Shown: positions 27,075 through 35,911 of the stretch, piece by piece
Layout of the letters: each line of letters begins with the position of its first letter
How positions within the stretch are numbered: the stretch's first letter is position 1
NCBI RefSeq assembly: GCF_000368085.1
Contig: NZ_KB849239.1
Coordinates: 1,645,082 to 1,709,081, forward strand
Source of the DNA: Acinetobacter nosocomialis NIPH 2119
Lineage (GTDB): Bacteria > Pseudomonadota > Gammaproteobacteria > Pseudomonadales > Moraxellaceae
Length of the DNA: 64,000 nt
Direction: 5' to 3'
The notes under the pieces: generated by a model
Database searches by the model: none
Told to the model about the DNA's origin: nothing
What the model saw: only the letters and a program-made list of their open reading frames with translations
Program-made: the position numbers and the translations under genes

Positions 27075-27100
27075 AAGAAAGCCCAATGATGGGCTTTCTT
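27075..27100. terminator. Bidirectional terminator
   Basis: AAGAAAGCCCA (27075-27085) and TGGGCTTTCTT (27090-27100) form an 11-bp stem with a 4-nt loop between the convergent SRPBCC and TetR genes. Confidence 0.9.
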
Positions 27101-27115
27101 ATTTTAGATTGAATA

Positions 27116-27670
27116 CTAAGATAGGGTTATTAAAAAATATTCTAATAATTTATCTCGTTCATCTGTTTCCTCTTTACTTAAAAGCTGAACCATTGCTCCA
27201 TCAATCACAAACAAAAACATGTGAGCATCTTCCATTAAAGCTGTGGGTTTGATGGTTAAAAGTAGGCCATGTATTTGGGTCACTAACCAGTTTCTATAAT
27301 CCACCACCACTCTGTAAGCAGTTGGATAAAACTTTTCAATCTCCAAAATGGCCTTAAAAGGCAAACGGTACAGTCCTTCGAGGTTGGCATGGAGATAAAA
27401 TATTTTTCTTAGCTTATCAAATACCATAAGTTCACGATATGAATGAATAATAGATAACACCTCTTCTTTTAACCCATCTTTTTGAAAGGTTAAGCACATT
27501 TCAATGAACCTTTCTTTTGAATGGAAATGCTTATAAAAAGTGGCCTTATTCACTTTGGATTCGGCAATAATTCGGTCAACACCGACTTTGTGAAATCCAT
27601 ACTCCATAAATAAATCTTTTGCTGTATGAAGCACTCTGAGTGCTCTAAATGAAGCTTCTAAATTTGGCAT
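27116..27670 (-). CDS. TetR-family regulator
   Basis: A 184-residue TetR/AcrR-family repressor. The N-terminal helix-turn-helix reads TAKDLFMEYGFHKVGVDRII then NKATFYKHFHSKERF, a textbook TetR motif. The C-terminal ligand-binding domain is all-helical without a recognisable ligand class. It faces a 0.7-kb region with no close divergent gene, so its target is not evident. It marks the left border of the RT island. Confidence 0.9.
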   Translation of the reverse strand: MPNLEASFRALRVLHTAKDLFMEYGFHKVGVDRIIAESKVNKATFYKHFHSKERFIEMCLTFQKDGLKEEVLSIIHSYRELMVFDKLRKIFYLHANLEGLYRLPFKAILEIEKFYPTAYRVVVDYRNWLVTQIHGLLLTIKPTALMEDAHMFLFVIDGAMVQLLSKEETDERDKLLEYFLITLS

Positions 27671-27971
27671 AGTTATACCGTTTAAAATAATTTTTTGTTG
27701 TATGTAAAAGAGATAGAAATGCCGTCACTCTTAAATTGAGTGCTTAAAACGGGCATGCAAAAGCGGCACAATAAAGGTGTGCTCGCCTATCTCAGGTTTA
27801 TTGTTGCTATGATTTTTGAGCCGTAACGATTCTTAAGGTGCAGAAAACCTAGAGTCGATTAAACCGATTTATAGGCTGTTTAAACGATATAAATACAGAA
27901 ATTTTGGCGTAGGCCAATAAATGAGAAGAATTTGTACGCATGAGCGAACTCCTTTGGCTATAAAAGAAGTT

Positions 27972-28220
27972 TCACCGCATTACTGCTAAATAATGGTGGC
28001 GAAACGAAAGAGGGTTAGCAGACTGGAGCCAAAGAATCCAGCACACCCGAAGGTGTCCCCCTCCCGTTCCGCCGCAGAGGGGGCACGCAGGGATTTCCAC
28101 AAAAAAGTTAGACTTTTTCGTGTACTTTGGCTGATGGTCTGCTAAAACCAACTGGCAATGTAGGCCAGCTCGCAAAGGATAGTATTCGGTTTTCTTGGCG
28201 TCAAGCGTAGGAAATGACAT
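27972..28220 (-). CDS. Uncertain 82-residue ORF, 'ash'-like, overlapping structured RNA
   Basis: A short open frame with a C-terminal stretch CPLCGGTGGGHLRVCW and a tail RFRHHY-like (SFRHHYLAVM). Such translations are seen over the ash/C4 control region of P4-like phages and satellites, where an RNA element is read through in a short ORF. The DNA under it folds into a stable RNA structure (27998-28073), so the peptide may be incidental. I cannot say it is expressed. Confidence 0.3.
   Translation of the reverse strand: MSFPTLDAKKTEYYPLRAGLHCQLVLADHQPKYTKKSNFFVEIPACPLCGGTGGGHLRVCWILWLQSANPLSFRHHYLAVMR
27998..28073 (-). ncRNA. C4-antisense-RNA-like structured element
   Basis: On the minus strand 28073-28065 (GGCGGAACG) pairs with 28006-27998 (CGTTTCGCC), 9 bp including a G-U, then 28063-28059 (GAGGG) with 28014-28010 (CCCTC). 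Inside are an ACACC-UUCG-GGTGT tetraloop hairpin and a CTGGA...TCCAG hairpin. The G-U pair favours the minus strand. Size (~76 nt) and two-hairpin layout resemble the C4 antisense RNAs that control immunity genes in P1/P4-type phages and satellites. Confidence 0.5.
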
Positions 28221-28413
28221 TTGTATTAAAGTAGAGCGGTTGGTATTAGGGAAAATATAACTAAATGAACAATCTCATAAATACCAATATAAAAAATTTA
28301 ATTCTTACCTAAATAAAAAGCAGTTGATTTAATTTTTTATAAATAATTTGATTTTGTTCTTGAAAAATAAACCATTATCCTCATTATTGTTTGAACGTAG
28401 CTTCCAATTTTCA

Positions 28414-28536
28414 TCTTTGCGAGTTGCGCTGCACGTATCCAAGCGGCATACTGATACCACGGTCACTAGTTGGTCATGGGTCACTGGCGTGTCTCTGGAC
28501 TATTCATTCGCCCATGACGGGCTGAGTAGTCATGAG
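28414..28536 (+). repeat. 123-bp direct repeat, copy A
   Basis: A 123-bp sequence identical, base for base as far as I can compare, to copy B at 28810-28932 (offset 396). It is GC-richer than its surroundings. The 3' end folds into a stable hairpin (copy-A coordinates 28498-28531): a 9-bp outer stem GACTATTCA/TGAGTAGTC and an inner GCCC-ATGAC-GGGC. The repeat is open in one plus-strand frame across its full length. Confidence 0.95.
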
Positions 28537-28809
28537 TCTTGTAGCTTGGACCCGTCTTCCTCCCTAGGTAATGTCGGGAGGACGGGTAAAGAGCGTGTGG
28601 GGCAGCCCATGAGCACGGATGGGGAAGCGCGTAAGTCGTCGCCTCACTCTGGCTGTGTTTTCGATTGGCTTTTATATGGTATTTGTACCCTATTAAGTCA
28701 TTTACACATTTGTTATTGGGAGGATTTGGATTTGAGTGAGTTAAACAATTCGTTATTGCGTCTCATTCTCATTTGCTCAGCGGCGGTTGCGAGGTTTACG
28801 GTTTGCATC
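28537..28809 (+). ncRNA. Structured sequence between the 123-bp repeats (putative RNA of the RT system)
   Basis: 273 bp between the repeats. The first part holds strong hairpins on the plus strand: ACCCGT-(CTT)-CCTCCC (28550-28564) with GGGAGG-ACGGGT (28576-28587), and CCCAT (28606-28610) with ATGGG (28619-28623). The rest is AT-richer and less structured. Placed directly before an RT gene, this and the flanking repeats are the obvious candidate template or cofactor RNA. The transcript ends are not known. Confidence 0.5.
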
Positions 28810-28932
28810 TCTTTGCGAGTTGCGCTGCACGTATCCAAGCGGCATACTGATACCACGGTCACTAGTTGGTCATGGGTCACTGGCGTGTCTCTGGACTATT
28901 CATTCGCCCATGACGGGCTGAGTAGTCATGAG
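28810..28932 (+). repeat. 123-bp direct repeat, copy B
   Basis: Second copy, ending 55 bp before the RT start codon; its terminal hairpin is at 28894-28927. The flanking bases differ from copy A immediately outside 28810 and 28932, so the boundaries are sharp. A similar copy is not found downstream of the RT gene. Confidence 0.95.
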
Positions 28933-28987
28933 ATTCCACCTCTTTAACGCAATCCCTAGGGTTAAGACGTTTGCGGCAAGAATTCAG

Positions 28988-30208
28988 ATGACAACAAAAG
29001 GAAAAACTGCATTAGCTCAAGTAGCAAGCCTATCTAATCTTGAAGAAGCTTGGGAACATATTTGGAAAAATTCAAAAAAACAATCTAAAAACTCATTGGA
29101 TTTAAATAATATGAGTCTCAATGATTTTAATCATAATAAAAAACAACTATTAAAAAAAATTTCAAAAAAGTTGTTAGATAGATCTTATGGATTTAGTGAT
29201 CTCCATCCGTTTTTAGTTCCTAAATCGAATGGTAAATATAGGTTAATTTGTGTACCGACTATTGAAGACCGTATAGTACAGCGAGCTTTACTGAATGTAC
29301 TGAACAATTATTATCATAATCAACTTGATAATGGTATAAGCTATGGTTTTATCACTAAAAAAACAGTCAAAGATGCGGCGAAGAAAGCCTGTGAACTTCG
29401 CAAGAAGCATAATTGGGTTTATAAAACTGATATCACTGCATTCTTCGATAATGTAGACCGTGAAAAACTTAAGGAAAAGATTAAATCTTTAGTTAAACAT
29501 CGTTCTCTACATCCTCTATTATTTTCGATAATAAATCGTGAAGTACGAATCACTTCAAATTCTCAAGCATCACGGATTAAAAAACTTGGAATTAGAAGAG
29601 GACATGGTGTCCGCCAAGGAATGCCTTTGTCTCCTTTTTTTGCAAATTTATTTTTAGGAACTTTTGATAGTGAAATTAAAGCTAATGGTTTTAGCGCTGT
29701 AAGATATGCTGATGATTTAATTTTCTTTGCTAAGAGTAAGCATGAATGTGAACAAATTGATAGTTTTTGCCGTACATCTTTAAAAAAATTAGATTTAGAT
29801 ATACCCCTACTTAGTGAATTAAATTCAAAGACAGTAATTTACAACCCAGACGAAACAGTTGAGTTTTTAGGATTAGGTTTAAGTAAGAAAAAATGTAATG
29901 CTGACTATGAGCTTATTTTGACAAGTGAACAATTGCATATGATACGTACTGAATTACTACAATTAGGCTCAATCAAACAATTACTGGATAGTAATATTAA
30001 GCTAGCTAATCTTGGGGTTGCTATTGAGTCACGTATATCCGGCTATAAAGCCGCATACTCAGATTGTATTACTAACTATACTGAGCTTGAAAACCACATG
30101 ATTGATTTACATCAGAAAGTTCTTCATAGAATATACGGAGTTGGTGGTTTAAATATTAATTTAAGTTCTCTTTCTAGTGAAAATAGAAAATTTCTTGGTT
30201 TAACTTAA
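28988..30208 (+). CDS. Stand-alone reverse transcriptase (defence-type candidate)
   Basis: A 406-residue RT from the ATG at 28988; an in-frame extension starts inside repeat B and is unlikely. Motifs: NGKYRLICVPTIEDRIVQRA (fingers, RT1/2-like), catalytic Asp148 in KTDITAFFDNVD, RQGMPLSPFFANLFL (210-224) and YADD (240-243). After the palm a ~110-residue helical region follows. No endonuclease, maturase-type HNH or protease domain is present. It lacks the retron VTG segment. The closest general type is the group II-like 'unknown group' RTs found in defence systems with an upstream ncRNA. It ends 27 bp before the convergent CLC gene. Confidence 0.88.
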   Translation: MTTKGKTALAQVASLSNLEEAWEHIWKNSKKQSKNSLDLNNMSLNDFNHNKKQLLKKISKKLLDRSYGFSDLHPFLVPKSNGKYRLICVPTIEDRIVQRALLNVLNNYYHNQLDNGISYGFITKKTVKDAAKKACELRKKHNWVYKTDITAFFDNVDREKLKEKIKSLVKHRSLHPLLFSIINREVRITSNSQASRIKKLGIRRGHGVRQGMPLSPFFANLFLGTFDSEIKANGFSAVRYADDLIFFAKSKHECEQIDSFCRTSLKKLDLDIPLLSELNSKTVIYNPDETVEFLGLGLSKKKCNADYELILTSEQLHMIRTELLQLGSIKQLLDSNIKLANLGVAIESRISGYKAAYSDCITNYTELENHMIDLHQKVLHRIYGVGGLNINLSSLSSENRKFLGLT

Positions 30209-30235
30209 TCTAGTCAACCCCTTAGAAAGGCTTAA

Positions 30236-31456
30236 TCAATCCATCAACTTTTTACGGCGATACAACCCACAATTCCCAGAAAATAGCGCTGCCAACAAAC
30301 AAGTAATAATCGCATAAGTCGCAACATTCATTCCAAATAGCTCAACAGCTAAAATAATAGATGTTAACGGTGCCTTACTTGCCCCTGAAAAAAGGCTTAC
30401 CAACCCTAGGCCTGCAAGCAATGAAAGTGGTAGGTTTAAAACCGCCCCTAAAGCATTACCTAATGTCGCACCAACATAAAATAACGGCGTAATTTCACCA
30501 CCTTTAAAGCCCGAACCTAAAGTAATGGCTGTAAAAACAGTCTTGTTAAAAAAGTCGTAAAACTCAATCGGTACATAAAAAGATGAAATGATTTTATCTG
30601 TACCTAAACCGTTGTACTGCTGATGTGCAGTGAACAACGTAAGTAGCATAATGATGATACCGCCCACCATCGTTCTTAATGGCAAATAGCGAATGTATTT
30701 ATAAAAGAGGTCACTTGCCAAGTGAATGGCTGCAATAAAGAAGCGTGCAGCCAAACCAAAAACTAATCCTGCCGCAATTAAGCTCATGAGTGTGCCAAAA
30801 TGAATGGCTGGAAACTCGCTAATTACATAAAAAACGTGCGGATGCACAATTTCAAATAGCTCAGGAATGGTCGATGCAATCAGCGCCGACACAAAACATG
30901 GAAAAATAGCTGAGTATCTTAAATTACCTAAAGCGGTAATTTCTAAACCATAAATTGCACCCGCCAAAGGCAGACCAAACACCCCAGCAAAACCTGCTCC
31001 AATACTGGCGATTAAACAGATTTTTCGGTTGTCTTCCGAGATTTTTAATATATAGCTTAAATGGTCAATTAAGGCACCCGAAAGCTGAACCGCTGGCGCC
31101 TCACGCCCTGCCGAACCACCAAACAACTGCGTTAAAATTGAGGTAATAAAAATGATGGGGCTCATTCGTTTTGGAATAAACGACTTGGGTTGATGAATCT
31201 CATCTATGAGTAAATGTGTTCCCCGTTCAATCGGCGAACCATATTTTTTAATGAGATAACCAATACCAAAGCCTATAAAAGGCAGAAAGTAGATGAGCCA
31301 GTGATGCAGACTGCGGACTTTGTTTGAAATATCAAAAGCCACAAAGATTAGAGTGGATGCCAGCCCGGCAACGACTCCAATCACAATTGATATGACGAGC
31401 CAATAGACACTGTATTTTAGAATTTGATCATATTCAGATGAAGGTAGAATTTTCAT
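30236..31456 (-). CDS. CLC-family ion channel/antiporter, fluoride-type-like
   Basis: A 406-residue membrane protein with about ten hydrophobic helices. CLC motifs: FGGSAGREAPAVQ (selectivity and gating Glu region), FAGVFGLPLAGAIYGLE and SGFKGGEITPLFYVGATLG. The GGSAGRE context resembles CLC-F fluoride/proton antiporters (typically GREG), but Ala replaces Gly after the Glu and I see no fluoride riboswitch upstream. It should export an anion. Single gene, convergent with the RT gene. Confidence 0.8.
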   Translation of the reverse strand: MKILPSSEYDQILKYSVYWLVISIVIGVVAGLASTLIFVAFDISNKVRSLHHWLIYFLPFIGFGIGYLIKKYGSPIERGTHLLIDEIHQPKSFIPKRMSPIIFITSILTQLFGGSAGREAPAVQLSGALIDHLSYILKISEDNRKICLIASIGAGFAGVFGLPLAGAIYGLEITALGNLRYSAIFPCFVSALIASTIPELFEIVHPHVFYVISEFPAIHFGTLMSLIAAGLVFGLAARFFIAAIHLASDLFYKYIRYLPLRTMVGGIIIMLLTLFTAHQQYNGLGTDKIISSFYVPIEFYDFFNKTVFTAITLGSGFKGGEITPLFYVGATLGNALGAVLNLPLSLLAGLGLVSLFSGASKAPLTSIILAVELFGMNVATYAIITCLLAALFSGNCGLYRRKKLMD

Positions 31457-31557
31457 TCGCTTTCTTCAATTCGCCTGTGAGTGAGTGCCAAATTCTCAAA
31501 TTTTTTTTATGCTGCCAGTTCATTAAGTGAGAAATGCTTAAACTGGGCTAAAAATTA

Positions 31558-31577
31558 AAGCTCGCATAAGCGAGCTT
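31558..31577 (-). terminator. Terminator of the 5-oxoprolinase-type operon
   Basis: AAGCTCGC (31558-31565) and GCGAGCTT (31570-31577) with a 4-nt loop. On the minus strand a T-rich tract follows (A-rich on plus at 31550-31557). It lies ~180 bp beyond the last operon gene. Confidence 0.75.
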
Positions 31578-31759
31578 CAAATACAGTGATCAATATTTAT
31601 ACCACTAATCTGTGACAAATATCTCATAACCCGTTCTGGCTTTCAAGTTGAAAATGGTTAATGAAAACCTAAAATATGCCTGATTGAGTTAATTAATAAG
31701 CACTCGATTTGACCTGATCAAGCTAAAAACATTATCAGGCCAAATAACATATTCAAATT

Positions 31760-33481
31760 TTAATTAATGCTGGCAATCATGGTTTCAGCATGGCAGGTTG
31801 CCCCCTTCTCTGCACTAATCTGAATAACACCACTTCGGTGTGCAAGTACCTGAACTTCCATTTTCATGGCTTCCATAATGGCAACCACTTGGCCTTCTGT
31901 GACTTGCTCACCATTTTCAACTTTCCAAGCGCTAATCACACCATTAATTGGCGCAAGTAAATGCTCGGCACTCACTTCTGGCTCGGTTGTTTGGGCGGGA
32001 GTTGCGGTTGCTGGGCCTTGTGCAAACATTCCCGCAGGTAAACCTAAACGGTGTAACTTGCCATCAATTTCAATGTAGCTGAGCAGCATTGGTTGTTGAT
32101 GGTTTGGAATGCCACGTTTGGTTGGCTTTAAATCTTGCTTAAAGTCATTTTCAATCCAACGCGTATGTACATTAAATTCATCTGTAAAGTCAGGTTCATT
32201 AAGTACCGCACGGTGGAAGTCTAAAACTGAAGCCACACCTTCAATTTTAAATTGTTTTAAAGCACGTTTAGCACGGGCAATAGCAACTTCTCGAGTTGGA
32301 CCAGTCACTATCAGTTTTGCCATGAGTGAATCAAAATGACTAGAAACTAATGAACCTGTGCGAACGCCTGTATCAACTCGTACCCCGTTACCAAAAGGCG
32401 CTTCAAACAAACTCAACACGCCAAAAGCAGGAATAAACCCGCGAGCTGGGTCCTCGGCATTAATACGAAACTCAATGGCATGGCCTTGTGCTTTTGGTGT
32501 TTCTTTAATAGAAAGCTCATGGCCCTGTGCCACGCGAATTTGCTCAACCACCAAATCGACTTTTGAAGTTTCTTCGGTCACTGGGTGTTCAACTTGCAAG
32601 CGCGTATTTACTTCTAAGAATGAAAGCTTACCGTCACGGCTCAGTAAATATTCAACTGTTCCCGCACCCACATAGTTTGCCGCCTGACAAATATTTTTTG
32701 CCGAGCTTAAAATTTGCTGGTAAATCTCATCGCTAATAAATGGCGCTGGCGCTTCTTCGACTAACTTTTGGTTACGGCGTTGCAACGAACAATCACGTGT
32801 ACCAAGCACCACAATATTGCCATGTTGGTCGGCTATGACTTGCGCTTCTACATGGCGTGGCTTATCTAAATATTGCTCGACAAAACATTCACCACGGCCA
32901 AAGGCAGCTTTTGCTTCACGTACTGCCGACTCATAAAGCTCTTTGACTTCTTCGAGTTTCCACGCGACTTTTAAGCCACGGCCACCACCACCAAATGCGG
33001 CTTTAATGGCAATCGGCAAACCAAACTGCTTGGCAAACTCTAAAGCTTCATCTGCATTGTTGAGTGGGTCTTGCGTACCCTGAACCAACGGCGCACCCAC
33101 CGAAGCAGCAATTTTACGTGCTTCGATTTTATCGCCTAGTTTTTCAATGGCACTTGGTGATGGCCCTACCCATTTTAAACCTGCATCAATCACGGCTTGG
33201 GCAAACTCAGCACGTTCAGATAAAAAGCCATAACCCGGATGCACCATCGTCGCTTTTGATTTTTTCGCAACTTCAATAATGGCAGGAATATTTAAATAAG
33301 TTTCACTGGCAGTCGCACCAGCCAAGCCCCATGCTTCATCTGCAAGTTCGACATGCATGCTACCAATGTCGTCATCTGCATATAACGCCACCGATGCAAT
33401 TCCCATGTCACGGCAAGCATGGATAATACGAACGGCAATTTCACCACGGTTAGCAATCAATAATTTTTCTGTATTCATCAT
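31760..33481 (-). CDS. Biotin carboxylase fused to biotinyl domain
   Basis: A 573-residue protein: biotin carboxylase domain 1-445 (IANRGEIAVRIIHACRDMG, ATP-grasp GGGGRGLK, EVNTRLQVEHPVTE) and a C-terminal biotinyl domain with Lys540 in EAMKMEV. It overlaps pxpBC by 4 bp (ATGA) and is the last gene of the operon. It resembles the first and last domains of the carboxylase at 17568-21173, while the neighbouring pxpBC resembles that enzyme's middle. I infer a carboxylase working with PxpBC on a small amide-like substrate, rather than fatty-acid acetyl-CoA carboxylase. Confidence 0.88.
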   Translation of the reverse strand: MMNTEKLLIANRGEIAVRIIHACRDMGIASVALYADDDIGSMHVELADEAWGLAGATASETYLNIPAIIEVAKKSKATMVHPGYGFLSERAEFAQAVIDAGLKWVGPSPSAIEKLGDKIEARKIAASVGAPLVQGTQDPLNNADEALEFAKQFGLPIAIKAAFGGGGRGLKVAWKLEEVKELYESAVREAKAAFGRGECFVEQYLDKPRHVEAQVIADQHGNIVVLGTRDCSLQRRNQKLVEEAPAPFISDEIYQQILSSAKNICQAANYVGAGTVEYLLSRDGKLSFLEVNTRLQVEHPVTEETSKVDLVVEQIRVAQGHELSIKETPKAQGHAIEFRINAEDPARGFIPAFGVLSLFEAPFGNGVRVDTGVRTGSLVSSHFDSLMAKLIVTGPTREVAIARAKRALKQFKIEGVASVLDFHRAVLNEPDFTDEFNVHTRWIENDFKQDLKPTKRGIPNHQQPMLLSYIEIDGKLHRLGLPAGMFAQGPATATPAQTTEPEVSAEHLLAPINGVISAWKVENGEQVTEGQVVAIMEAMKMEVQVLAHRSGVIQISAEKGATCHAETMIASIN

Positions 33482-35061
33482 TCATTCTCAAAATCTGTAA
33501 ATTCGGCAATTTTTTTAAATTTGATGTGGCAACCTGCCGGAATCTGTGCCACCAAGTCCCAATGGTGTTTAGCAACAGAGGCAATGACCGGATATCCGCC
33601 CGTTAAAGGATGATCATTCATAAACAAAACGGGCTGACCACTCGGTGGAATTTGCAAAGCGCCAATGCAAGTGCCTTCACTTTCGAGTTCATGGGTAATT
33701 TTGCGAGTTAGGGGCTGCTCACCTGAAAGTCTTAGCCCAACTCGGTTGCTTTCATTGGTCACGAGCCATTCTTGCTGACAGAGCAGCTCAATACTGTCTT
33801 GTTCAAACCAGTCTGTGCGCGGTCCCATCACAATATCTAGCTCAACCACTTCACCAGCTTTTGGCAAATCACTTTTGCCCACTTCATTTACACTAATGTT
33901 AGCTGCCTTCACCTGTCCTTGGTAAATGGTATCTCCAAGCTTTAAAGGCTCTGGCCCTAACACTGCCAAGCTGTCAAACGAAGCACTATTGAGCACAGGT
34001 TCAACGTCGATACCACCACGAACTGCCAGATAGTTTCTTAAGCCTGCTGTCGGTGGCAGAATTTGAAATTCATCGCCTTCATCCAAATCAATCGGTTGAT
34101 AACTTGCAAAGTCTGCGATTTGACCATCGGTAAATTTCACACGAATGTTTGAAATAGCCCCAGCCACCGCAATAACACCCGCATGCTGCATTTTGGCTTT
34201 TAGCCCACCATTTAAAACTTCAATGACGGGTGTATCGGTTGGGTTACCCACAATACGGTTGGCACTATGCATGGCAGATAAATCCATTGCTCCCGCTACG
34301 CCAACACCAATATTGGTCTGATTTAAACGCCCTTCGTCTTGAATGAGCATTTGTAAACTTGGTGTAGTAATCTTAAACAGTGGCACAGATTGTTTCGGCT
34401 CAACCTTAGGCGTAATTTGCTGTGGTACAGTCACCGTAGTTGGATGATGCGTAACATCTTCAAAATGTACGGTCATACCCGGTAACAACAAAGCAGGATT
34501 TTTACGCTCTAAATCCCACATTTTTTCCGATGTGGTACCAATCAGCTGCCAACCACCCGGACTGTCTTTTGGATAAATTCCAGAGTATTTTCCAGCCAAG
34601 CCCAAAGAGCCTGACGGTATTTTTTTACGCGGAACCGTTAAGCGCGGAATATCGGTAAAAGGCTTATCGGGACTGCTCATATACGCAAAGCCCGGCGCAA
34701 ACCCAATAAAAGCCACATTCCACACGCTTTGGTGATGTTTTCTAATCACATCAGCCACTGATAAACCTTGCAACTCGGCAACCTGAGCAAGGTCTTCGCC
34801 ATCATAACGAATCGGCACAATCACTTCTTGGCCGCTACGCTCAAATCCAGAATCAACTTTGAGGCTCTGAATTGAAGCAACTAGCGTTTTAAAATTGGTT
34901 TCGATCTCATTAAAAAAAACCAAAATTGTTTTTGCAGCGGGGACTAAGTCTTTAATTCCATTCAATTGCGTATTTTGCAATTTATTGTACAACGCCAATG
35001 TTTCTTCTAAACTCGCAAGCTCAATCAGAAAACAATCGGCGTTTACCGATAAAAAACGCAT
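33478..35061 (-). CDS. 5-oxoprolinase subunits B and C fused (KipI-KipA)
   Basis: A 527-residue fusion. Residues ~1-205 are KipI/PxpB-like (FIGFAPGFAYMSSPDKPF, PRKKIPSGSLGLAGKYSGIYP), and ~225-520 are KipA/PxpC-like (FKITTPSLQMLIQDEGR, GVAGAMDLSAMHSANRIVGN, GPRTDWFE). In bacteria PxpA, B and C together cleave 5-oxoproline with ATP. The fusion order B-C is common in proteobacteria. Neighbours pxpA, DUF1445 and an NRAMP-like gene repeat the Bacillus ycsF-ycsG-ycsI-kipI-kipA set. Confidence 0.9.
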   Translation of the reverse strand: MRFLSVNADCFLIELASLEETLALYNKLQNTQLNGIKDLVPAAKTILVFFNEIETNFKTLVASIQSLKVDSGFERSGQEVIVPIRYDGEDLAQVAELQGLSVADVIRKHHQSVWNVAFIGFAPGFAYMSSPDKPFTDIPRLTVPRKKIPSGSLGLAGKYSGIYPKDSPGGWQLIGTTSEKMWDLERKNPALLLPGMTVHFEDVTHHPTTVTVPQQITPKVEPKQSVPLFKITTPSLQMLIQDEGRLNQTNIGVGVAGAMDLSAMHSANRIVGNPTDTPVIEVLNGGLKAKMQHAGVIAVAGAISNIRVKFTDGQIADFASYQPIDLDEGDEFQILPPTAGLRNYLAVRGGIDVEPVLNSASFDSLAVLGPEPLKLGDTIYQGQVKAANISVNEVGKSDLPKAGEVVELDIVMGPRTDWFEQDSIELLCQQEWLVTNESNRVGLRLSGEQPLTRKITHELESEGTCIGALQIPPSGQPVLFMNDHPLTGGYPVIASVAKHHWDLVAQIPAGCHIKFKKIAEFTDFENE

Positions 35062-35093
35062 TTGCTTATCCTTTTTAATTCTTCTTTAGCTAT

Positions 35094-35900
35094 TTAGCCC
35101 ATCCAAGCACGGTCAGGAATATCGGTAATAAACATGTAACCCGGTGCATGACTAATGGCAAAAGGAATTTTCGAGTTCATCACTGCTGCTTGCGGTGTTA
35201 CCCCACATGCCCAAAACACTGGAATTTCACCCGCTTCAATACGAGAAGCATCACCAAAGTCAGGCTTATTTACATCCTTAATACCTAAGCTTTCAGGGTG
35301 CCCGATATGGACAGGTGCCCCATGTACACTTGGCATACGTGCAGTGATTTTTACTGCTTCACTAATTTGATGAGATGGAATTGGTCGCATGGAAACCACC
35401 ATATTTCCTGAAATACGCCCTGCTGGTTCGCACTTTATATTGCTTAGATACATCGGCACATTGGTGTCGTCATGAATGTGGCGAACTTCAATACCTGCTT
35501 CTTGCAAAGCTGTTTCAAACGAAAAACTACAACCAATTAAGAAAGTCACCAAATCAGGATAAGCGTTATAAATCTCTCTTGCATCTGTCACTTCATCGAC
35601 CATTTCGCCATCTTTCCAAATGCGATAACGTGGGAAGTCAGTGCGGATGTCTGAGTCTTCTGCAAGCTTAGTTGCATAGATGCCTTCTTCGAGCACATCA
35701 AGCACTGGACAGCTTTGCGGGTTACGGTGTGCATAAAGTAAAAAGTCATACGCCCAATCTTTTGGCACCGAAATCATGTTGACCTGCGTCATACCCGCAG
35801 CCATGCCTGCTGTTGGTTTATCAAAACCTGCACGGATTTTTAAACGTGCATCTAATGCGGCTTCAAGCTGAGCTGGATCGACTTTAATATCCTTATACAT
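35094..35900 (-). CDS. DUF1445 (YcsI-like) putative hydro-lyase / D-glutamate cyclase family
   Basis: A 268-residue DUF1445-family protein: [20 protein letters not shown] and [16 protein letters not shown] near the N-terminus, [18 protein letters not shown] in the middle and [13 protein letters not shown] near the C-terminus. Relatives are annotated as putative hydro-lyases; a mitochondrial homologue is a D-glutamate cyclase that handles D-glutamate/5-oxo-D-proline. That activity fits an operon for 5-oxoproline use, but the exact reaction is inferred. It lies between pxpA and pxpBC with short gaps. Confidence 0.85.
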   Translation of the reverse strand: MYKDIKVDPAQLEAALDARLKIRAGFDKPTAGMAAGMTQVNMISVPKDWAYDFLLYAHRNPQSCPVLDVLEEGIYATKLAEDSDIRTDFPRYRIWKDGEMVDEVTDAREIYNAYPDLVTFLIGCSFSFETALQEAGIEVRHIHDDTNVPMYLSNIKCEPAGRISGNMVVSMRPIPSHQISEAVKITARMPSVHGAPVHIGHPESLGIKDVNKPDFGDASRIEAGEIPVFWACGVTPQAAVMNSKIPFAISHAPGYMFITDIPDRAWMG

Positions 35901-35911
35901 TGCGCTCTTCC

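Noticed and set aside
28348..28947. 199-codon ORF over both 123-bp repeats as an ordinary protein gene
   Set aside because: It has no ribosome site, its two halves are the same repeat, and the DNA folds strongly as RNA. I treat it as a possible consequence of repeat structure and discuss it in a finding, not as a CDS.
28414..30208. Diversity-generating retroelement
   Set aside because: The two repeats are identical, with no adenine-specific differences, and there is no variable target gene or Avd gene.
28414..30208. Retron
   Set aside because: I see no inverted a1/a2 ends or msr/msd layout, and the RT lacks the VTG segment.
28414..30235. Group II intron
   Set aside because: No domain V-like hairpin lies after the RT, only 27 bp separate it from the next gene, and there is no maturase or endonuclease domain.
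31457..31757. Fluoride riboswitch before the CLC gene
   Set aside because: I looked for the crcB-motif blocks (GGNGAT, CTGATGACTCCT type) and did not find them.
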